Shown here: positions 11,916-22,644 of the stretch, piece by piece
Layout of the letters: each line of letters starts with the position of its first letter
Numbering within the stretch: position 1 is the first letter of the stretch
NCBI GenBank assembly: GCA_009667805.1
Contig: CM019063.1
Coordinates: forward strand, 407,904,959 to 407,968,958
DNA: 64,000 bases
Direction of reading: 5' to 3'
DNA from: Leptobrachium leishanense
Lineage: Eukaryota > Chordata > Amphibia > Anura > Megophryidae
Position numbers and translations under genes: made by a program
The notes under the pieces: generated by a model
The model's database searches: none
What the model was told of the DNA's origin: nothing
Seen by the model: only the letters and a program-made list of their open reading frames with translations

Positions 11916-13332
11916 CAGGGTTATTCAAAGAGAATCAAAAAGTCACTGCACGTTCGGTGACTTTTCATTTTCTTCAATTCGGTGCGATTTGGCGATCCCA
12001 TTTCGGCGACCCTGCGATGTATTCAGCAAGCACCACAGGGCCGCCGTAATGCAGGGAAAAGTCGTCGCAAACCCACCGAAAACTCACCGCAAAACCAGGG
12101 CGAACGGACACCGAAACCTGCAAAAACATCTGGATTAACCCCGTCGAACACGCCGGAGAAACCCGAGCAGGAGCCGATCACAGCACAGAGCAGACGCCGG
12201 AAAAACCCAACACCGCAGACGAATGGAGTGAAAAAAAAATAAAACAGTACACTTAAATGTTTGAAAAGTAAAACGCTGTTTGCAAAGAAACTACAGAACG
12301 AAAATGTCTGAAATTTACATATAAGATCCAATGAATGATAATAAAAACGTCTGTTACAGAAAAGAAAAAAACTATCGAAAAACAAAAACCAAAAAAAAAT
12401 GTTTGCAAAAAAATCCCAAAAAATGCCTAAAAGATCCTAAAAAATCTAAAAATAAAGAGACTTTTTACTGCAGAATATAATAATGAACAGTTTATTAGAT
12501 ATTGAATTAAAATGGGAATATTTTTAACATTGAAGCCTATGGAATTCGTCTGAATAAACCTGTCGAATGAAACCATTGAATGGCAGGGCATTTTGGCAAC
12601 TTTTCACTGCTGGTTTTTGTTCTCTGAATAGACGAAGCATTGCTTCTCTATGGGGAATTCACTGCCCTCGAACAGGCAATGAACATACACCGTATGTGAC
12701 GTCCAGGCAATTCGCCAAGATTTCTGGATAGCCGAATGGCCAGGAAAGGTAACTGTACGCTGAATTTCACTGTTCGGTTACCTTTCGGACACTTTTTGGA
12801 TCTCTTTGAATAACCCTGATAAAGTAAATGAAAAGGCAGGTATGGGAAGTTGAAAATGATACCTGGACACATCATTGGTATGTCTGCAAGATGAATAAAA
12901 TACATAGGATTCAGATATATGTTACATACGTATAACCACACTGAAGTAAATAGCTTATACACTGTCAAAAAAGTGAGACAACATCATCGGAAAAAATAAC
13001 AATAAAAAAAACAGAATCTTTCATTGGATAAAGCTATCAGAGAGAAGCTCATGTGGAAAGAGTGTTTTTCGGTAAGAGTTTTGACTCTAACAATCCGTAA
13101 CACTGAATATGAAATATGCCTGCTAGGCCTGCGTGCACGAGAGTGGATTTTTGGAACAAATAAAAGAAGTTCATATTTAACTTATGCTGTAATAAGGCAC
13201 CGTATGTGGAGGCAATTCGCCAACATAAGGCTGCTCTCTGGATAGCCGAATGGCCAGGAAAGGTAACCGAATGCTAAATTTCAGCGTTCGATTACCTTTC
13301 TCCAGCAATTCGGAGCTCTTTGAATAACCCTG
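11916..13332. mobile_element. Larger TAA-target element with the same termini
   Basis: TAA at 11,913-11,915 and 13,333-13,335 flank cagggttattcaaagag and ctctttgaataaccctg. At 1.4 kb it is much longer than the pure MITEs. The interior holds a GC-rich stretch (11,950-12,240), an AT-rich segment shared with the hAT 5' region (12,393-12,520), and two related right-end modules (12,690-12,818 and 13,190-13,332), each with agccgaatggccaggaaagg. Apparent open frames over the two right-end modules are translations of this duplicated end. No transposase was recognised. Confidence 0.8.
12393..12520 (+). repeat. Segment shared with hAT 5' subterminal region
   Basis: The stretch around taaagagactttttactgca and agtttattagatattgaatt closely matches 38,800-38,905 and, inverted, 9305-9420. 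It is therefore a hAT-derived piece, or a common ancestor piece, inside an element with different ends and a different target-site length. Confidence 0.75.
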
Positions 13333-13588
13333 TAAGTCAAAAAAGCCAAACCAGAAAAATTCTCCCATTTATCTCATTTTCTAAATCAGCTATTTGGTCT
13401 ACTTTGTTCTCTTCTCCTGCCAGTTCTACAGATTTTCACCTTTCTTTGAATAACCCTGAAAGTCTTCTAAGCCACAAAAGATATATATTCATCCACGATC
13501 TCCACACTCCATCTCTATAACCTGTACCGCTCCGGTGCTGGGAACTGGCTGCCCTGATACACTCACACATTATATCCCCCCACGTGAA

Positions 13589-13682
13589 AGACTCGAATAA
13601 TTTATATGACTTTATTAAGTTCGACGTTTCAGTCCTCAGATGGACTTTTTCAAGATAAAGTCTTATAAATTATTGGAGTCTC
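13589..13682. repeat. Small foldback repeat
   Basis: Arms agactcgaataatttatatg (13,589-) and the inverse at 13,655-13,682 pair over about 27 bp with few mismatches. The centre contains gacgtttcagtcctcagatg. Confidence 0.7.
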
Positions 13683-13724
13683 CGTGTTGCCGGATATCGT
13701 GCGTGAGTATAGATATCGCAATGA

Positions 13725-13830
13725 TGTAATTTTCAGGTGCCCCCGGTGCCTGCAGGGGGAAACTGAAAGGGGAGGGGGGTAAGGTCCTTTGAACCAGTCT
13801 CCCTCCCCAACGGCTGGAGCTACAAAAAAA
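13725..13830 (+). mobile_element. Fragment of piggyBac-like element interior
   Basis: The ctgaaaggggaggggggtaa and following gtcctttgaaccagtctccctccc block resembles the interior at 48,737-48,785 and 56,762-56,803. No ends are present. Confidence 0.4.
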
Positions 13831-14047
13831 GAAAGGTACCACTGGAGAGGTTTTTTTAATGCTTAAAACGGTAACCCCCAGCCACACTCGGGTTGATATA
13901 CATACCTGTACCTGCCCTCCCTCGCTGATCTCCCGCAATTACATTCACCTTTGTCCGATCGTCGCGTCCGGCTTCCTGGTTCCCTACTTGTGAGAAGGGA
14001 ACCAGGACACCGCGCTCAGACGGAGGTGACTGCGGGAGGTCAGCGAG

Positions 14048-14425
14048 GGACCCGGTTTCGTGACTTTTGGGTGTTGTAGGGGTGGCTGCGTGACCTTTGG
14101 TGACCTTTATTAAATGGTTAATAACTCAAAAACAAAACAAGAGAGAACGGAGATTTCAACGGCACAAAACGACACAAACCTAGCACTAGCCAACAAGCCC
14201 GGTTTCGTGACTTTTGGGTGTTGTAGGGGGCAGATTGACCTTTTGGTGACCTTCATTCAATCTCATTGTCTGGAAAAAACAATTGCTAATATCTCAAAAA
14301 TAAAAGCAGCACAAATGTCAATTTTGTTGCGGCACAAAACAGCTCAAATGTAGCATTAACCAAACACAGTGGATTTTTTATTTGTGCCGATTGTAGGAGG
14401 GCCAGCTTCACACAGCTGCTTTTTG
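14048..14425 (+). repeat. Diverged direct repeats of about 150 bp
   Basis: cccggtttcgtgacttttgg followed by gtgttgtaggg occurs at 14,051 and 14,198. A third, diverged unit at about 14,369 keeps ttgtaggagggccag. Each unit is followed by a similar gcacaaaac-containing stretch. The family was not recognised. Confidence 0.7.
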
Positions 14426-14963
14426 TGTCTTAAATAATGTTACTGAAGCAAAATCACTTAACACTCACGATGGACACCTAGTGGCAGTAGAGCTAAGTAT
14501 AAAATAGTGGTAACTAGCTGGCAGCAACAATTTTCCAGAAGCAGTTATTCTGCAAGGAGCCGTCCACAAGTCTCTATTCAACTTGGTATATAGACCCAGG
14601 TGTCTTAGAAATGAAAACGCTTTTACTGCTTGATTTGCTGATTTTGGCTACTAGTGATAGCTGCTGGAAAGACTTAAGGAAACGTTGCCACAGAGAAGAT
14701 ATCGTAAAAGCCTTACAATATTGATCTGCTCAGGGACAATGCCTTGGACTAATGAAATTAAACTGTGTTATGAAGGAAGAGTTCAGACTGAGGCCTGGAC
14801 CTAGAAATCACTCCCAAACTGTCATGCTTACAACTGTAAGGAGAATCTGCTGGTCTATAACCTCCCCACATTCACAAACAATCCTGCCTGGCCTTGCTCT
14901 TTTAAAGTGGGCTTGTTTCTGTGCCCTCATTCCTCACCCACAGCACTTCCTTCAATATCTTAC
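14426..14963. other. Anonymous non-coding DNA
   Basis: No coding, RNA or repeat-end signal was recognised. Confidence 0.5.
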
Positions 14964-15261
14964 TTAACCCCTTCGCTACTAAGCCATTTCACCGCTGTGT
15001 GCTGAGCTCATTTTTACCGCTTTTGCTAATCATGTTTAAACTCGTTTAGATACCACGTTTTATTACATGACTCAGACATATTATATATTGTTATTTCCGG
15101 CAGATGCCGCAGATTCATAATATATAATTTTTATATGTATACGTCATGTCCTGCCTATATATTATAACAAAAATGCAATAAAATTAGAATTTTCAATCAT
15201 TTACAGTGTGTATAGTTTTTTTTTTCACTTTTTTCACGTGAGCGTTTGCGGTTATATTTTC

Positions 15262-15631
15262 TATCCTTACCTACAAAACCCTCACTAACTCAGCTCCCCA
15301 CTACCTGTCCTCACTAATCACCAAATACACCCCAGCCCGCTCCCTAAGGTCAAACAGTGACCTGCGCCTAGCTTCTCCCCGCATCACCTCTTCCCATGAT
15401 AGACTGCAGGATTTCTCACGCGCAGCCCCCACTCTCTGGAACGCTCTCCCTCGTACTGTCAGACTTTCCCCTAACTTCTCTTCCTTCAAACGCTCCCTTA
15501 AAACGTTCCTATTTAGGGAAGCCTACCACCCAACTCACTGATGCAACCATCAATCACTCTCACCTTACAGTCCTCTCCTCCTGTTTCCAACCCCAACCCT
15601 CCCAGATTGTGAGTTCCTACGGGAATAGGGC
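15262..15631 (+). mobile_element. L2-like LINE 3' fragment
   Basis: The sequence runs from a reverse-transcriptase C-terminus to gtgagttcctacgggaatag, the start of the 3' untranslated region also seen at 27,430-27,460. It stops there and the TTAA element resumes with ttgctgcattaa. Compared with the intact element at 49,240-49,440, about 160 bp of host element is missing, so the insertion was accompanied or followed by a deletion. Confidence 0.75.
15269..15541 (+). pseudogene. L2-type reverse transcriptase, C-terminal fragment
   Basis: Ninety codons followed by TGA are open without a break. They contain the family-typical run PARSLRS, then FSRAAPTLWNALP, then FKRSLKTFLFREAY, which form the C-terminal tail of L2/CR1-group ORF2 proteins downstream of the catalytic domain. 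No start codon belongs to it; the catalytic part is absent because the LINE is 5'-truncated. The intact frame suggests a fairly recent insertion or chance preservation of a short stretch. It has no function on its own. Confidence 0.8.
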
Positions 15632-16428
15632 CTTGCTGCATTAATAAAAACAACACACAAAAAACATGTTTTTATTTTTTTATTATTATTTTTTATTATT
15701 ATTATTTTTTTTTTAATTTTGTTTTCCTTTTTCTTTAATTTTATTTTACTTTAAACATAGTCATGTTTGGTATCATTCAGAAGGCCATGCTCAGGCCTTT
15801 CAAATGGCATCATGCATGACCCCCTAGCTGCCACGGGTCCGAAGATATCAGAGTTCAAATGAACCCATATCTCCACCAGGGGATTTCCTAGGGGTTCCCC
15901 GGCTATCTGACGTCATCGTGCTATGCACGACACGTCAAGAGCCGAGGGGGAACCCAGAGGTGGAGACGCCATCCAAGATGGCGGCCCCCACCGGAGCTAG
16001 ATTACGATCGGCTGCCGAGCGGCACCAATCGCGATCTGGCAATTATAGGGTTAAAAACCAGGCACTGCTTTAAAGGGCAGACACTGCCCTTCAAAGCAGT
16101 GCCTGGTTTTTGCCTGAAAACCCTCGATCGGGAGGGAAAGGGATCCAAAAGGATCCGCCCCCTCCCTTTCAGGCGATCTCCCAGCATTGCCGGGGGGTCG
16201 CCTGGAAATGACATCATATCGCAGGCGCGATGACGTCATTTACATCGGGGGCTGGCTTATCTTCGGCGCCTGGCTTCCCTGAAGCCAGAATGCCGTCGGA
16301 CCCCGGACAGAGAGGTGAGTATTTCTGCCGGGGCTCCAGCAAGCGGATGACGTGTTGGGCACGTCCTCCGCATATAGTGGGAGTCAATGAGGACGTGCCC
16401 AACACGTCATCAGCAGTGAAGGGGCTAA

Positions 16429-18485
16429 AAGAATTTACCAGAAATCAGTGCTTTTTGGAAGGTTTGTCGGAATCATGGATGGAGATCGTGAGACAAGTAC
16501 ATGATGCTTAGATTGTTTGAGAGTTATTAGACTGAGGCAAAGGTTGATCAACCTTATGGTATTTAGAGAAACATGTGGCTCCCCATAAGACAAAGAGCCT
16601 TAAGGAGGGAAGCATACGAGTCGAGATCTGCTTGTTTGCATCATAAGTGAAAATGTATACAGTATATCTTGACATTTTTGACATTTTGTTCTGTCTTTGC
16701 ATCATTGGCACTATTTGAGTGTACTGATTAAGTAGGATGGACTTTGTACCTCATAGAAGTTAATCGGATCTGGTCAGCTGACATTACATGAACATTTCTT
16801 TCACTTAGCTGACATGTTCTCTGAGAGGGAAATTGTAATTCTATTGGAGAGACTCAACGTGATACTAATCAGCTTCTGGAATCTTGACTGTGGATTCTAA
16901 ATGGACTCTAACTGGATTCAAGAGAAGACCTAATGGGGATGGAGTCAATTTGTCATGTTTTAGCTTTGTGAATAGTAAATCTTTTTATATGTAGAGAGTT
17001 TTCTAATGGATTTGTCTTATCTTTTTTGTGCAGTGTAACTTGATTGTCAGCGGAGGTCAGCCAATATCCAAATTACAGTCCGTGAAACCAAAAGCAGCAG
17101 GCTTAGTACGGGAAACTTGTTATGATTGTAACAAAGTCTTTCTGATCCGGAAAACACAACCACATTATAGCTTTGGTTCATAGACAGCCTAAACTGGAAA
17201 TAGAGCCAAGCTAAAAACAAAAAGAAGAGTATAATGCAAACAGAAATTATGATAATTACTGTATGCAGTGATAACATTATAAATCAGCTTTAACAATCTT
17301 CATGCTGGTTGAGCTAATGGTGGACTTTGATGCTTTTCTATTAACTGACACATCCTCACAGCTTTAGACTAGACTAAACCGGAGAAAGGAGTGATGTACT
17401 TGGAAAGAAAATGACAAGGTAGTGACAGAAGGGCAAAGGAACCAGAAACAGCAATGGCAGACTGAAAGAAATATTGCTTGATTGGCACGACAATAATAGG
17501 GAACTTGATTGGACTACTGCCAGCTAACAAGACAAGAATAATGAAGCTGGTAACTTGGCTTGTGCTGTTTGGCTTGTTACTGTTCATTCTACTGGACTTG
17601 GCACATTGAAGGGTAGATACTGTGAAGCAACAGAGAAGGCATGTTGGAGATGTTGAATGAAGGATTTAACTATCCTTGTTAAAAAAAATAAAAAAGATAT
17701 TTTGTTGGTCTATATTTTTTAATTATTATTTTGTGAGGCATTTAATGCTACTACTCACAGAAGCTGTACAGAAGTTAGTCCTAAGATATTGCAGACTCAG
17801 CTTCTGATCCTTATCTTCCATTTTCACAACAGCGAGAGGAATCTGACACGTTTTTCACTAAGGGTGAGGAGGGGGATTTAGGTTGCAATAGTCAAGCGGA
17901 AAGAGATGTGAGCAGAAACAGAGCAGTAGGTTGCAGTTATTTAAGTATCAGGATAAAAAAAAAATTTGACAAGCATTTTCAATCAGAATCCTGACTTTTT
18001 GTTGTAGATAAAGAATTTCTGGGAAACAAGTCAACAGTACACCACAAAAATATACCTTGAGCATCATGGCCATCCATAATGGTTTTCTACAGGATTATCC
18101 ACTAATCACCGTAGTTTACCATTGTGGCATACAAGGTGAATATAGCCTCTGTTTCAACGATGATAATGGTAAACCTTCTCTTGCTGCTGTTGAAATTTCC
18201 CGTTAAGGAAACTATGATGTTTTTCGTCATTGTAGCAACAGCGATATTCAACATTGTTCGTACCTTTTCATGTTTGGATTCATCTATCCATCTGTCCAAC
18301 TAAATGTAACAACCCGAATCATAATCTTTATGATTCTCATTATTATGGTTGTGTTTCCTTCTGGTATCACTAAGTACCTCCATGAGCAATCATAAGGAAA
18401 TCTATCAGGACAAACATTAGCCAAATCATATATACACATAAAACTCTGTAATAAATGAGAAAATGTGGACAATTACTACCAGTAA
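16429..18485. other. Anonymous non-coding DNA
   Basis: Two kilobases without a supported gene, RNA or transposon end. Short open frames on both strands show no domain. Confidence 0.6.
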
Positions 18486-18828
18486 GACCCCGTTCACACT
18501 GTGTGATTTGAAATTCGTGCGATTTTCTGCGTGATTTTTATATTCGCAACATAGAGCGATAATGTCACGTGATGTTGGGCGACGTCGCGGTTTTGCGCGA
18601 TTTTGCAAAGCACCACCAATGCAAATCGCAAATCAGAACAAAATGGTCATGTACCAGAGACATGCTACTGCGACGTGCGACATGCGACATCGCGCAACGT
18701 TGCGCAGCAAGATGTGAAAAGTTCCATTGAAATGCATTGTAGAAGCTACATAGCACAACTTCGCTCGGATTTTGCTGCGACGTCGTGGCAAAATCGGCAC
18801 GATAAAATTGCACAGTGTGAACGCGGCC
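18486..18828. mobile_element. TAA-target-like MITE, gttcacactgtg family
   Basis: Inverted ends gaccccgttcacactgtg and cacagtgtgaacgcggcc are flanked by TAA on the left and TAC on the right. The interior is a GC-richer, largely palindromic sequence with repeated cgac/gtcg motifs. The open frames on both strands mirror this palindrome. Confidence 0.75.
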
Positions 18829-18830
18829 TA

Positions 18831-18957
18831 CGTCAGCAACCTTTGCCCTCCAGAAGCTTTGGAATGACATCTGCCATGATGCTCAGCCACTCATTAGGTT
18901 GGCAGTGACTTTGAGAAATGCAGTTCCAAAACATCTGAAGAGCCAAGGATGCTGAAT
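18831..18957. mobile_element. Decayed copy of the 136-bp hAT MITE
   Basis: gtcagcaacctttgccctcc on the left and agagccaaggatgctgaa on the right correspond to the ends of 10,648-10,783. The interior keeps catgatgctcag and cattaggttggc. The target duplication is no longer visible. Confidence 0.7.
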
Positions 18958-19216
18958 GCTAACCTACACTAACCACGATGAAAGCGACTATTACAGTTAA
19001 CGTTTTACATATACCACTGTCGTATTTATAATGTGTATCCTGGTGGGGACAATGAAAATTAAAGAGGTTATTCACCAACCTCCGAATTGGCCCGGAGTTG
19101 CACTGGAAGTTGAATTTCACTGTTTGGTGTAATTTTGTGTCAATTCCTCTATTCACTAAGCTGTCAATTCGCCAAATACTGGTGAATTGACAGCAAAATA
19201 CAGTGCATTTCGCCAC

Positions 19217-19330
19217 AATTTATTTATTTATTTATTTATAAAGGATTTTACCAGGAAGGATACATTGAGATTTCTCTCGTTTTCAAGTATGTCCTGGGTT
19301 CAAGTACATTGAAGTGTTACATTATTTGGT
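19217..19330 (-). mobile_element. SINE 3' fragment with TAAA-type tail
   Basis: The run of tatt repeats followed by ttttaccaggaaggatac and ttgagatttctctcgttttc is the reverse complement of the SINE tail at 3070-3110 and 20,770-20,820. The tRNA-related head is missing. Confidence 0.7.
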
Positions 19331-19396
19331 GTTCTGCGGCATCGAAATTTCCCCATATAAGACTATCGTGATTTTCAGTGTTTCAGTTCAACAGGT

Positions 19397-19690
19397 TTAC
19401 CCCTTTCCCGCCGTGCGGCGTACCATGCCATCCACGTGGCAGGTGGGCATTGAAGACGCAGGGCTTACTGGTACACCCTGCTGACTTCAATAGGCCACCT
19501 CAACCCTCCCCGCCCTTCCTGAACCCAGGGAGTCCCCCTGCAGCTAATGATGTGTCTTGTGTGTCAGCTGTGTGGGCGGGCCGACACAGAGGCCTGCGGC
19601 AGCACCTGGCGGCGAGGCGTGCCAGTGTGCCTCGACAGCGTTAACCCCCTCCCGACAGGTGACACCCGCTTGTCGCTAAGGGTTTAAACA
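19397..19690 (+). mobile_element. piggyBac-like element, diverged
   Basis: acccctttcccgccgtgcgg at the left and cgctaagggttt at the right resemble the TTAA-family ends. The interior shares gaagacgcagggc and cctgcagctaatga with 56,297-56,500. The TTAA duplications have decayed. Confidence 0.55.
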
Positions 19691-19739
19691 GACGATTCCC
19701 ATAGGATTACATTTCGGTGCTTTGTGAATAGACCCTATA

Positions 19740-20600
19740 CTGTATTTTTTCTTGTGTAACATCTTGGAAATGCTATCTCATAGCAAGGTATAAAAATTTC
19801 TAAAAGCTAAACTATGGCAGATGTGGTAATTTTGCAATGTTTCTCTAGCATAAAAAGCTCAGCTCTAGCCTTTGAGTATTCAATAGACCCTTACAACCAA
19901 AAACCTCTCCATACCTATCTTATTTATGTATGCCTTGATGCCCATTTCACATGCACTAAGCAGCACGTTATTCGTTTAAAATTTTGTAGTTGATATTTAC
20001 TTTAAATTATATTCTGTGTTACAGCTATTGTCCAACCACATTTAATTAATGTGGTCTTCTTTCTTTAATTGCTCTCCGGGGTAGTCATTTTCAGGTAAAA
20101 AATCACGTTATTCTAGAGTTTAAGTGCTCTGAATAACAGTAATTACACATATATTGTTTAATTTGTTGTATAAATTCTTTCAGTATAATATTTTTTACAC
20201 GTAATAGCTATAATTTTTTTTTCCTGACTGGCCATACCAATCTTAAAACATATGCATAGCTAATTATACCATGTGCTGTATACCCTTTTGTTTTCCTTTA
20301 GTAATGGTAATTATAGTTAATTATATCCTAATCATTTATTTTGTGTGTTTGTATTCTTACTTTGTATTGCAGATTATAGTGGATAAATGTCCCAACAGAT
20401 GGGATTCATGCAATAACCACTAATAAAACAACGAGACTCCAGTCGGTCCATTGTAGACGGTACAACACACAAGATTTACTGGCAATACCTTTTCAAAATA
20501 AAAATAAAAGCAATGGAAGCAGCCAACAGTTTACATCTAACATATTTCATCTACAATTTATACCTACACTATGATAGTCCTGTACTTCTTTGGGCGTAGG
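19740..20600. other. Anonymous non-coding DNA
   Basis: AT-rich with many ttaatt runs; no gene or repeat end was recognised. Confidence 0.55.
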
Positions 20601-20603
20601 GCA

Positions 20604-20633
20604 TTTTACAGCGCGTTCCTACGCGCTGTAAAA
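20604..20633. repeat. Perfect 12-bp hairpin
   Basis: ttttacagcgcg and cgcgctgtaaaa pair exactly around a 6-base loop. It probably belongs to a small GC-rich MITE ending near tgtgaacc at 20,648. It is not followed by a T-run, and bacterial-type terminators are not expected here. Confidence 0.6.
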
Positions 20634-20703
20634 CGCTAGGTGTGAACCATGCCCATAGGAAATAATGGGATTGCAGTGTTTGAGAGTATTACAGTGCGTA
20701 GTA

Positions 20704-20825
20704 ACACCTCTCCAGTAAGTGTCCTTGGGCAAGACACCTAACGGTACATACTCACCACCGAGGACATTCTTGAAAACGAGAGAAATCTCAATGTATCCTT
20801 CCTGGTAAAATTGTATCTAAAAAAA
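20704..20825 (+). mobile_element. SINE 3' fragment
   Basis: tgtccttgggcaagacacct followed by the tail gagaaatctcaatgtatcc and an A-rich end matches 3015-3118. The tRNA-like head is absent. Confidence 0.7.
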
Positions 20826-22021
20826 AAACATACAAAACCAGGATAGTTGCACTCAAACTAAAACATGACATTTTTGCAAGGGTGCTTCTGAGTAGGGATG
20901 AGCCGAACACTCCCCGAGTTCGGTTCGAGCCCGAACCGAACTTCCCATTTGTTCGGGACCGAACCCGAACCCGAACCCGAACCCCCATGCAAGTCAATGG
21001 GACTGAAAATTCGGTTTTTTAGAGTGCCCTCCAAGAGGGCATATATGCTACATATTTGCCATAAAAGGTGTATGGGGGTCCGGGTAGTGCCCTGGGGGAC
21101 AGGAAACAAGGACAAAAAGTTTTAAAAAAAACGTTTTTAAAGGGACAGTGAGTTTTCCATGAAATAAGGGTTAAAAATAAAAACGAAAAATTCCTTCAAA
21201 TATTGTGCCTAGGAGGTCCCCATAACCTGCCCGTGAAACACTTAAAAACAAAAAAATGACGTTTCATATGACGGTAAATGCTTTTCCTTTAATCTATCCA
21301 TAAACAACTGCTTTGGGCGGCAGCCTGATGAAAAGACATTTTAGGACGCGCAGAAAAAGTTTAGTGTTTTTTTTTTGCTAAATTATTGTGAAACTTATGC
21401 AGGCTTTGGATGAAAGTAACAATAGGTGCTTTAAAATTGGGCTTTTAGCGTCGGCAACAGTGCCGTCACAACATAACCCCTCTGAGGATATGAATCTGAT
21501 ACAGGCGTCAATGGCAGTGCACCCAGATATTGTGCCTTTAATTCCAGGCCATCAAGTATCATCATACAGTAACCCCTCTGTGGTATTGTGGAAGAATGCA
21601 GGGGTGGACCATGTGGTCCTATATTGAAAAGATATGATTCTGGTCAAGGCGTCAGTGCACCCAGATATTGTGCCTTTAATGCCAGGCCATCAAGTATCAT
21701 CATACAGTAACCCCTCTGTGGTATTGTGGAAGAATGCAGGGGTGGACCATGTGGTCTTATCATAGGTGACTCTACAGGGGGGCAAGGGGGGGCAATTGCC
21801 CCCCCTAGGTTATTCCTTGCCCCCCCATGTGCCCCCCCACCAAAAATCATCATCCAGCTTCCCACACATCTTTGGACCAACGTATCTCCGTAGCTATGCA
21901 TCGTATATGGATGAACTAGGTGTCATTTGAAAGGGCAGATTCTGGCCTTTCCAATGATACCCCACATGACCATATTCAGTGTCACGTAAAAGTCATAAAA
22001 CATCAACTAAAAACGTGCACT

Positions 22022-22068
22022 TAAACGTAAACATTTTCACAGGGTTGAAATGGCTCAGCAGTGAAATG
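22022..22068. mobile_element. piggyBac-like terminus remnant
   Basis: ggctcagcagtgaaatggtt followed by aatg resembles the cagcagcgaaagggttaa right end of the TTAA family. Upstream 21,940-21,975 keeps the ggcctttccaatgatacccc motif of its interior. This suggests a decayed copy within the hAT element. Confidence 0.5.
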
Positions 22069-22117
22069 GTTAATGTTCAGACTATACATTACATTGTGTA
22101 TTACATTAGTTTATGCC

Positions 22118-22375
22118 TTGGTTTAGTTGTATATTAAGGGTTAATGGGCAGGCTTCATCCCTCACAGTATACATTTGTTTTTTCCTTGATTAATGGCATT
22201 TTAGGGGTTAATGGGTTGGCTACATGCCTCAGTGTATTCATTTCATGTTTTCCCTTGATTAATGGCATTTTAGGGGTTAAGGGGTAGCTAAATGCCACAT
22301 TGTTTATTTTTTTTTATATTGCATTTCTCTGGGTTTAAGGCATTTTAGGGGTTATTATGGAAGTTAGAATCTAAA
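22118..22375 (+). repeat. Three tandem units of about 80 bp
   Basis: ggcattttaggggttaatgg-type units recur at about 22,195, 22,265 and 22,340, each followed by a ggctacatgcc-like stretch. Confidence 0.7.
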
Positions 22376-22644
22376 GGGTCTAATGATCTGTAGATGATCT
22401 GCTTTCCGTCACATTTCGGGGAATTTATTTTGCAGAAAATAAGGTGAATTCCCTATTTAGCGAATGGTCACTGTAATTTGTTAAAAGTGGAGTCGCTGAA
22501 GCAGTTATCAGACATTCAGCGGAAACTGCCAAATTGCGTCAAATAAAATATTGAATTTAAGTATCAGGTTAGTACAACAAAAAGGCATCATTGCATCACA
22601 TTACTCTGGGGTTTTGTAATATTATTTATATATATACTTATTTA

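Larger units (their letters stand above)
11857..13458. mobile_element. Palindromic MITE (outer), interrupted by a relative
   Basis: The left remnant (11,857-11,915) and right remnant (13,333-13,458) together form one cagggttattca-family MITE. Removing the element at 11,916-13,332 and one TAA brings attctaa next to gtcaaaaaagcc, matching attctaggtcaaaatagcc in the intact copy at 347-537. Confidence 0.8.
14968..16424 (-). mobile_element. piggyBac-like (TTAA) non-autonomous element
   Basis: TTAA at 14,964-14,967; the right end ggggctaa (16,421-16,428) is a mutated TTAA. The ends cccttcgctactaagcc and gcagtgaagggg are inverted. The left end is the complement of the right end of 48,484-49,714, so the copy lies in reverse. 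The interior includes a long near-perfect hairpin around 16,060-16,115. A LINE fragment replaces part of the interior at 15,262-15,631. Confidence 0.75.
19070..19733. mobile_element. Decayed MITE with two nested repeats
   Basis: agaggttattcaccaa and ttgtgaatagaccct form imperfect inverted ends around ttggtgtaattttgtgtcaattc-type sequence. A SINE tail (19,217-19,330) and a TTAA-like element (19,397-19,690) lie inside. The superfamily is unclear. Confidence 0.55.

Noticed and set aside
12648..12968. Open frame on the minus strand as a gene
   Set aside because: It lies over the right-end module of a TAA-target element, and the same peptide pattern recurs at 13,177-13,368 because the module is duplicated.
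18565..18908. Overlapping open frames of about 100 codons on both strands
   Set aside because: They mirror a palindromic MITE and show no domain.
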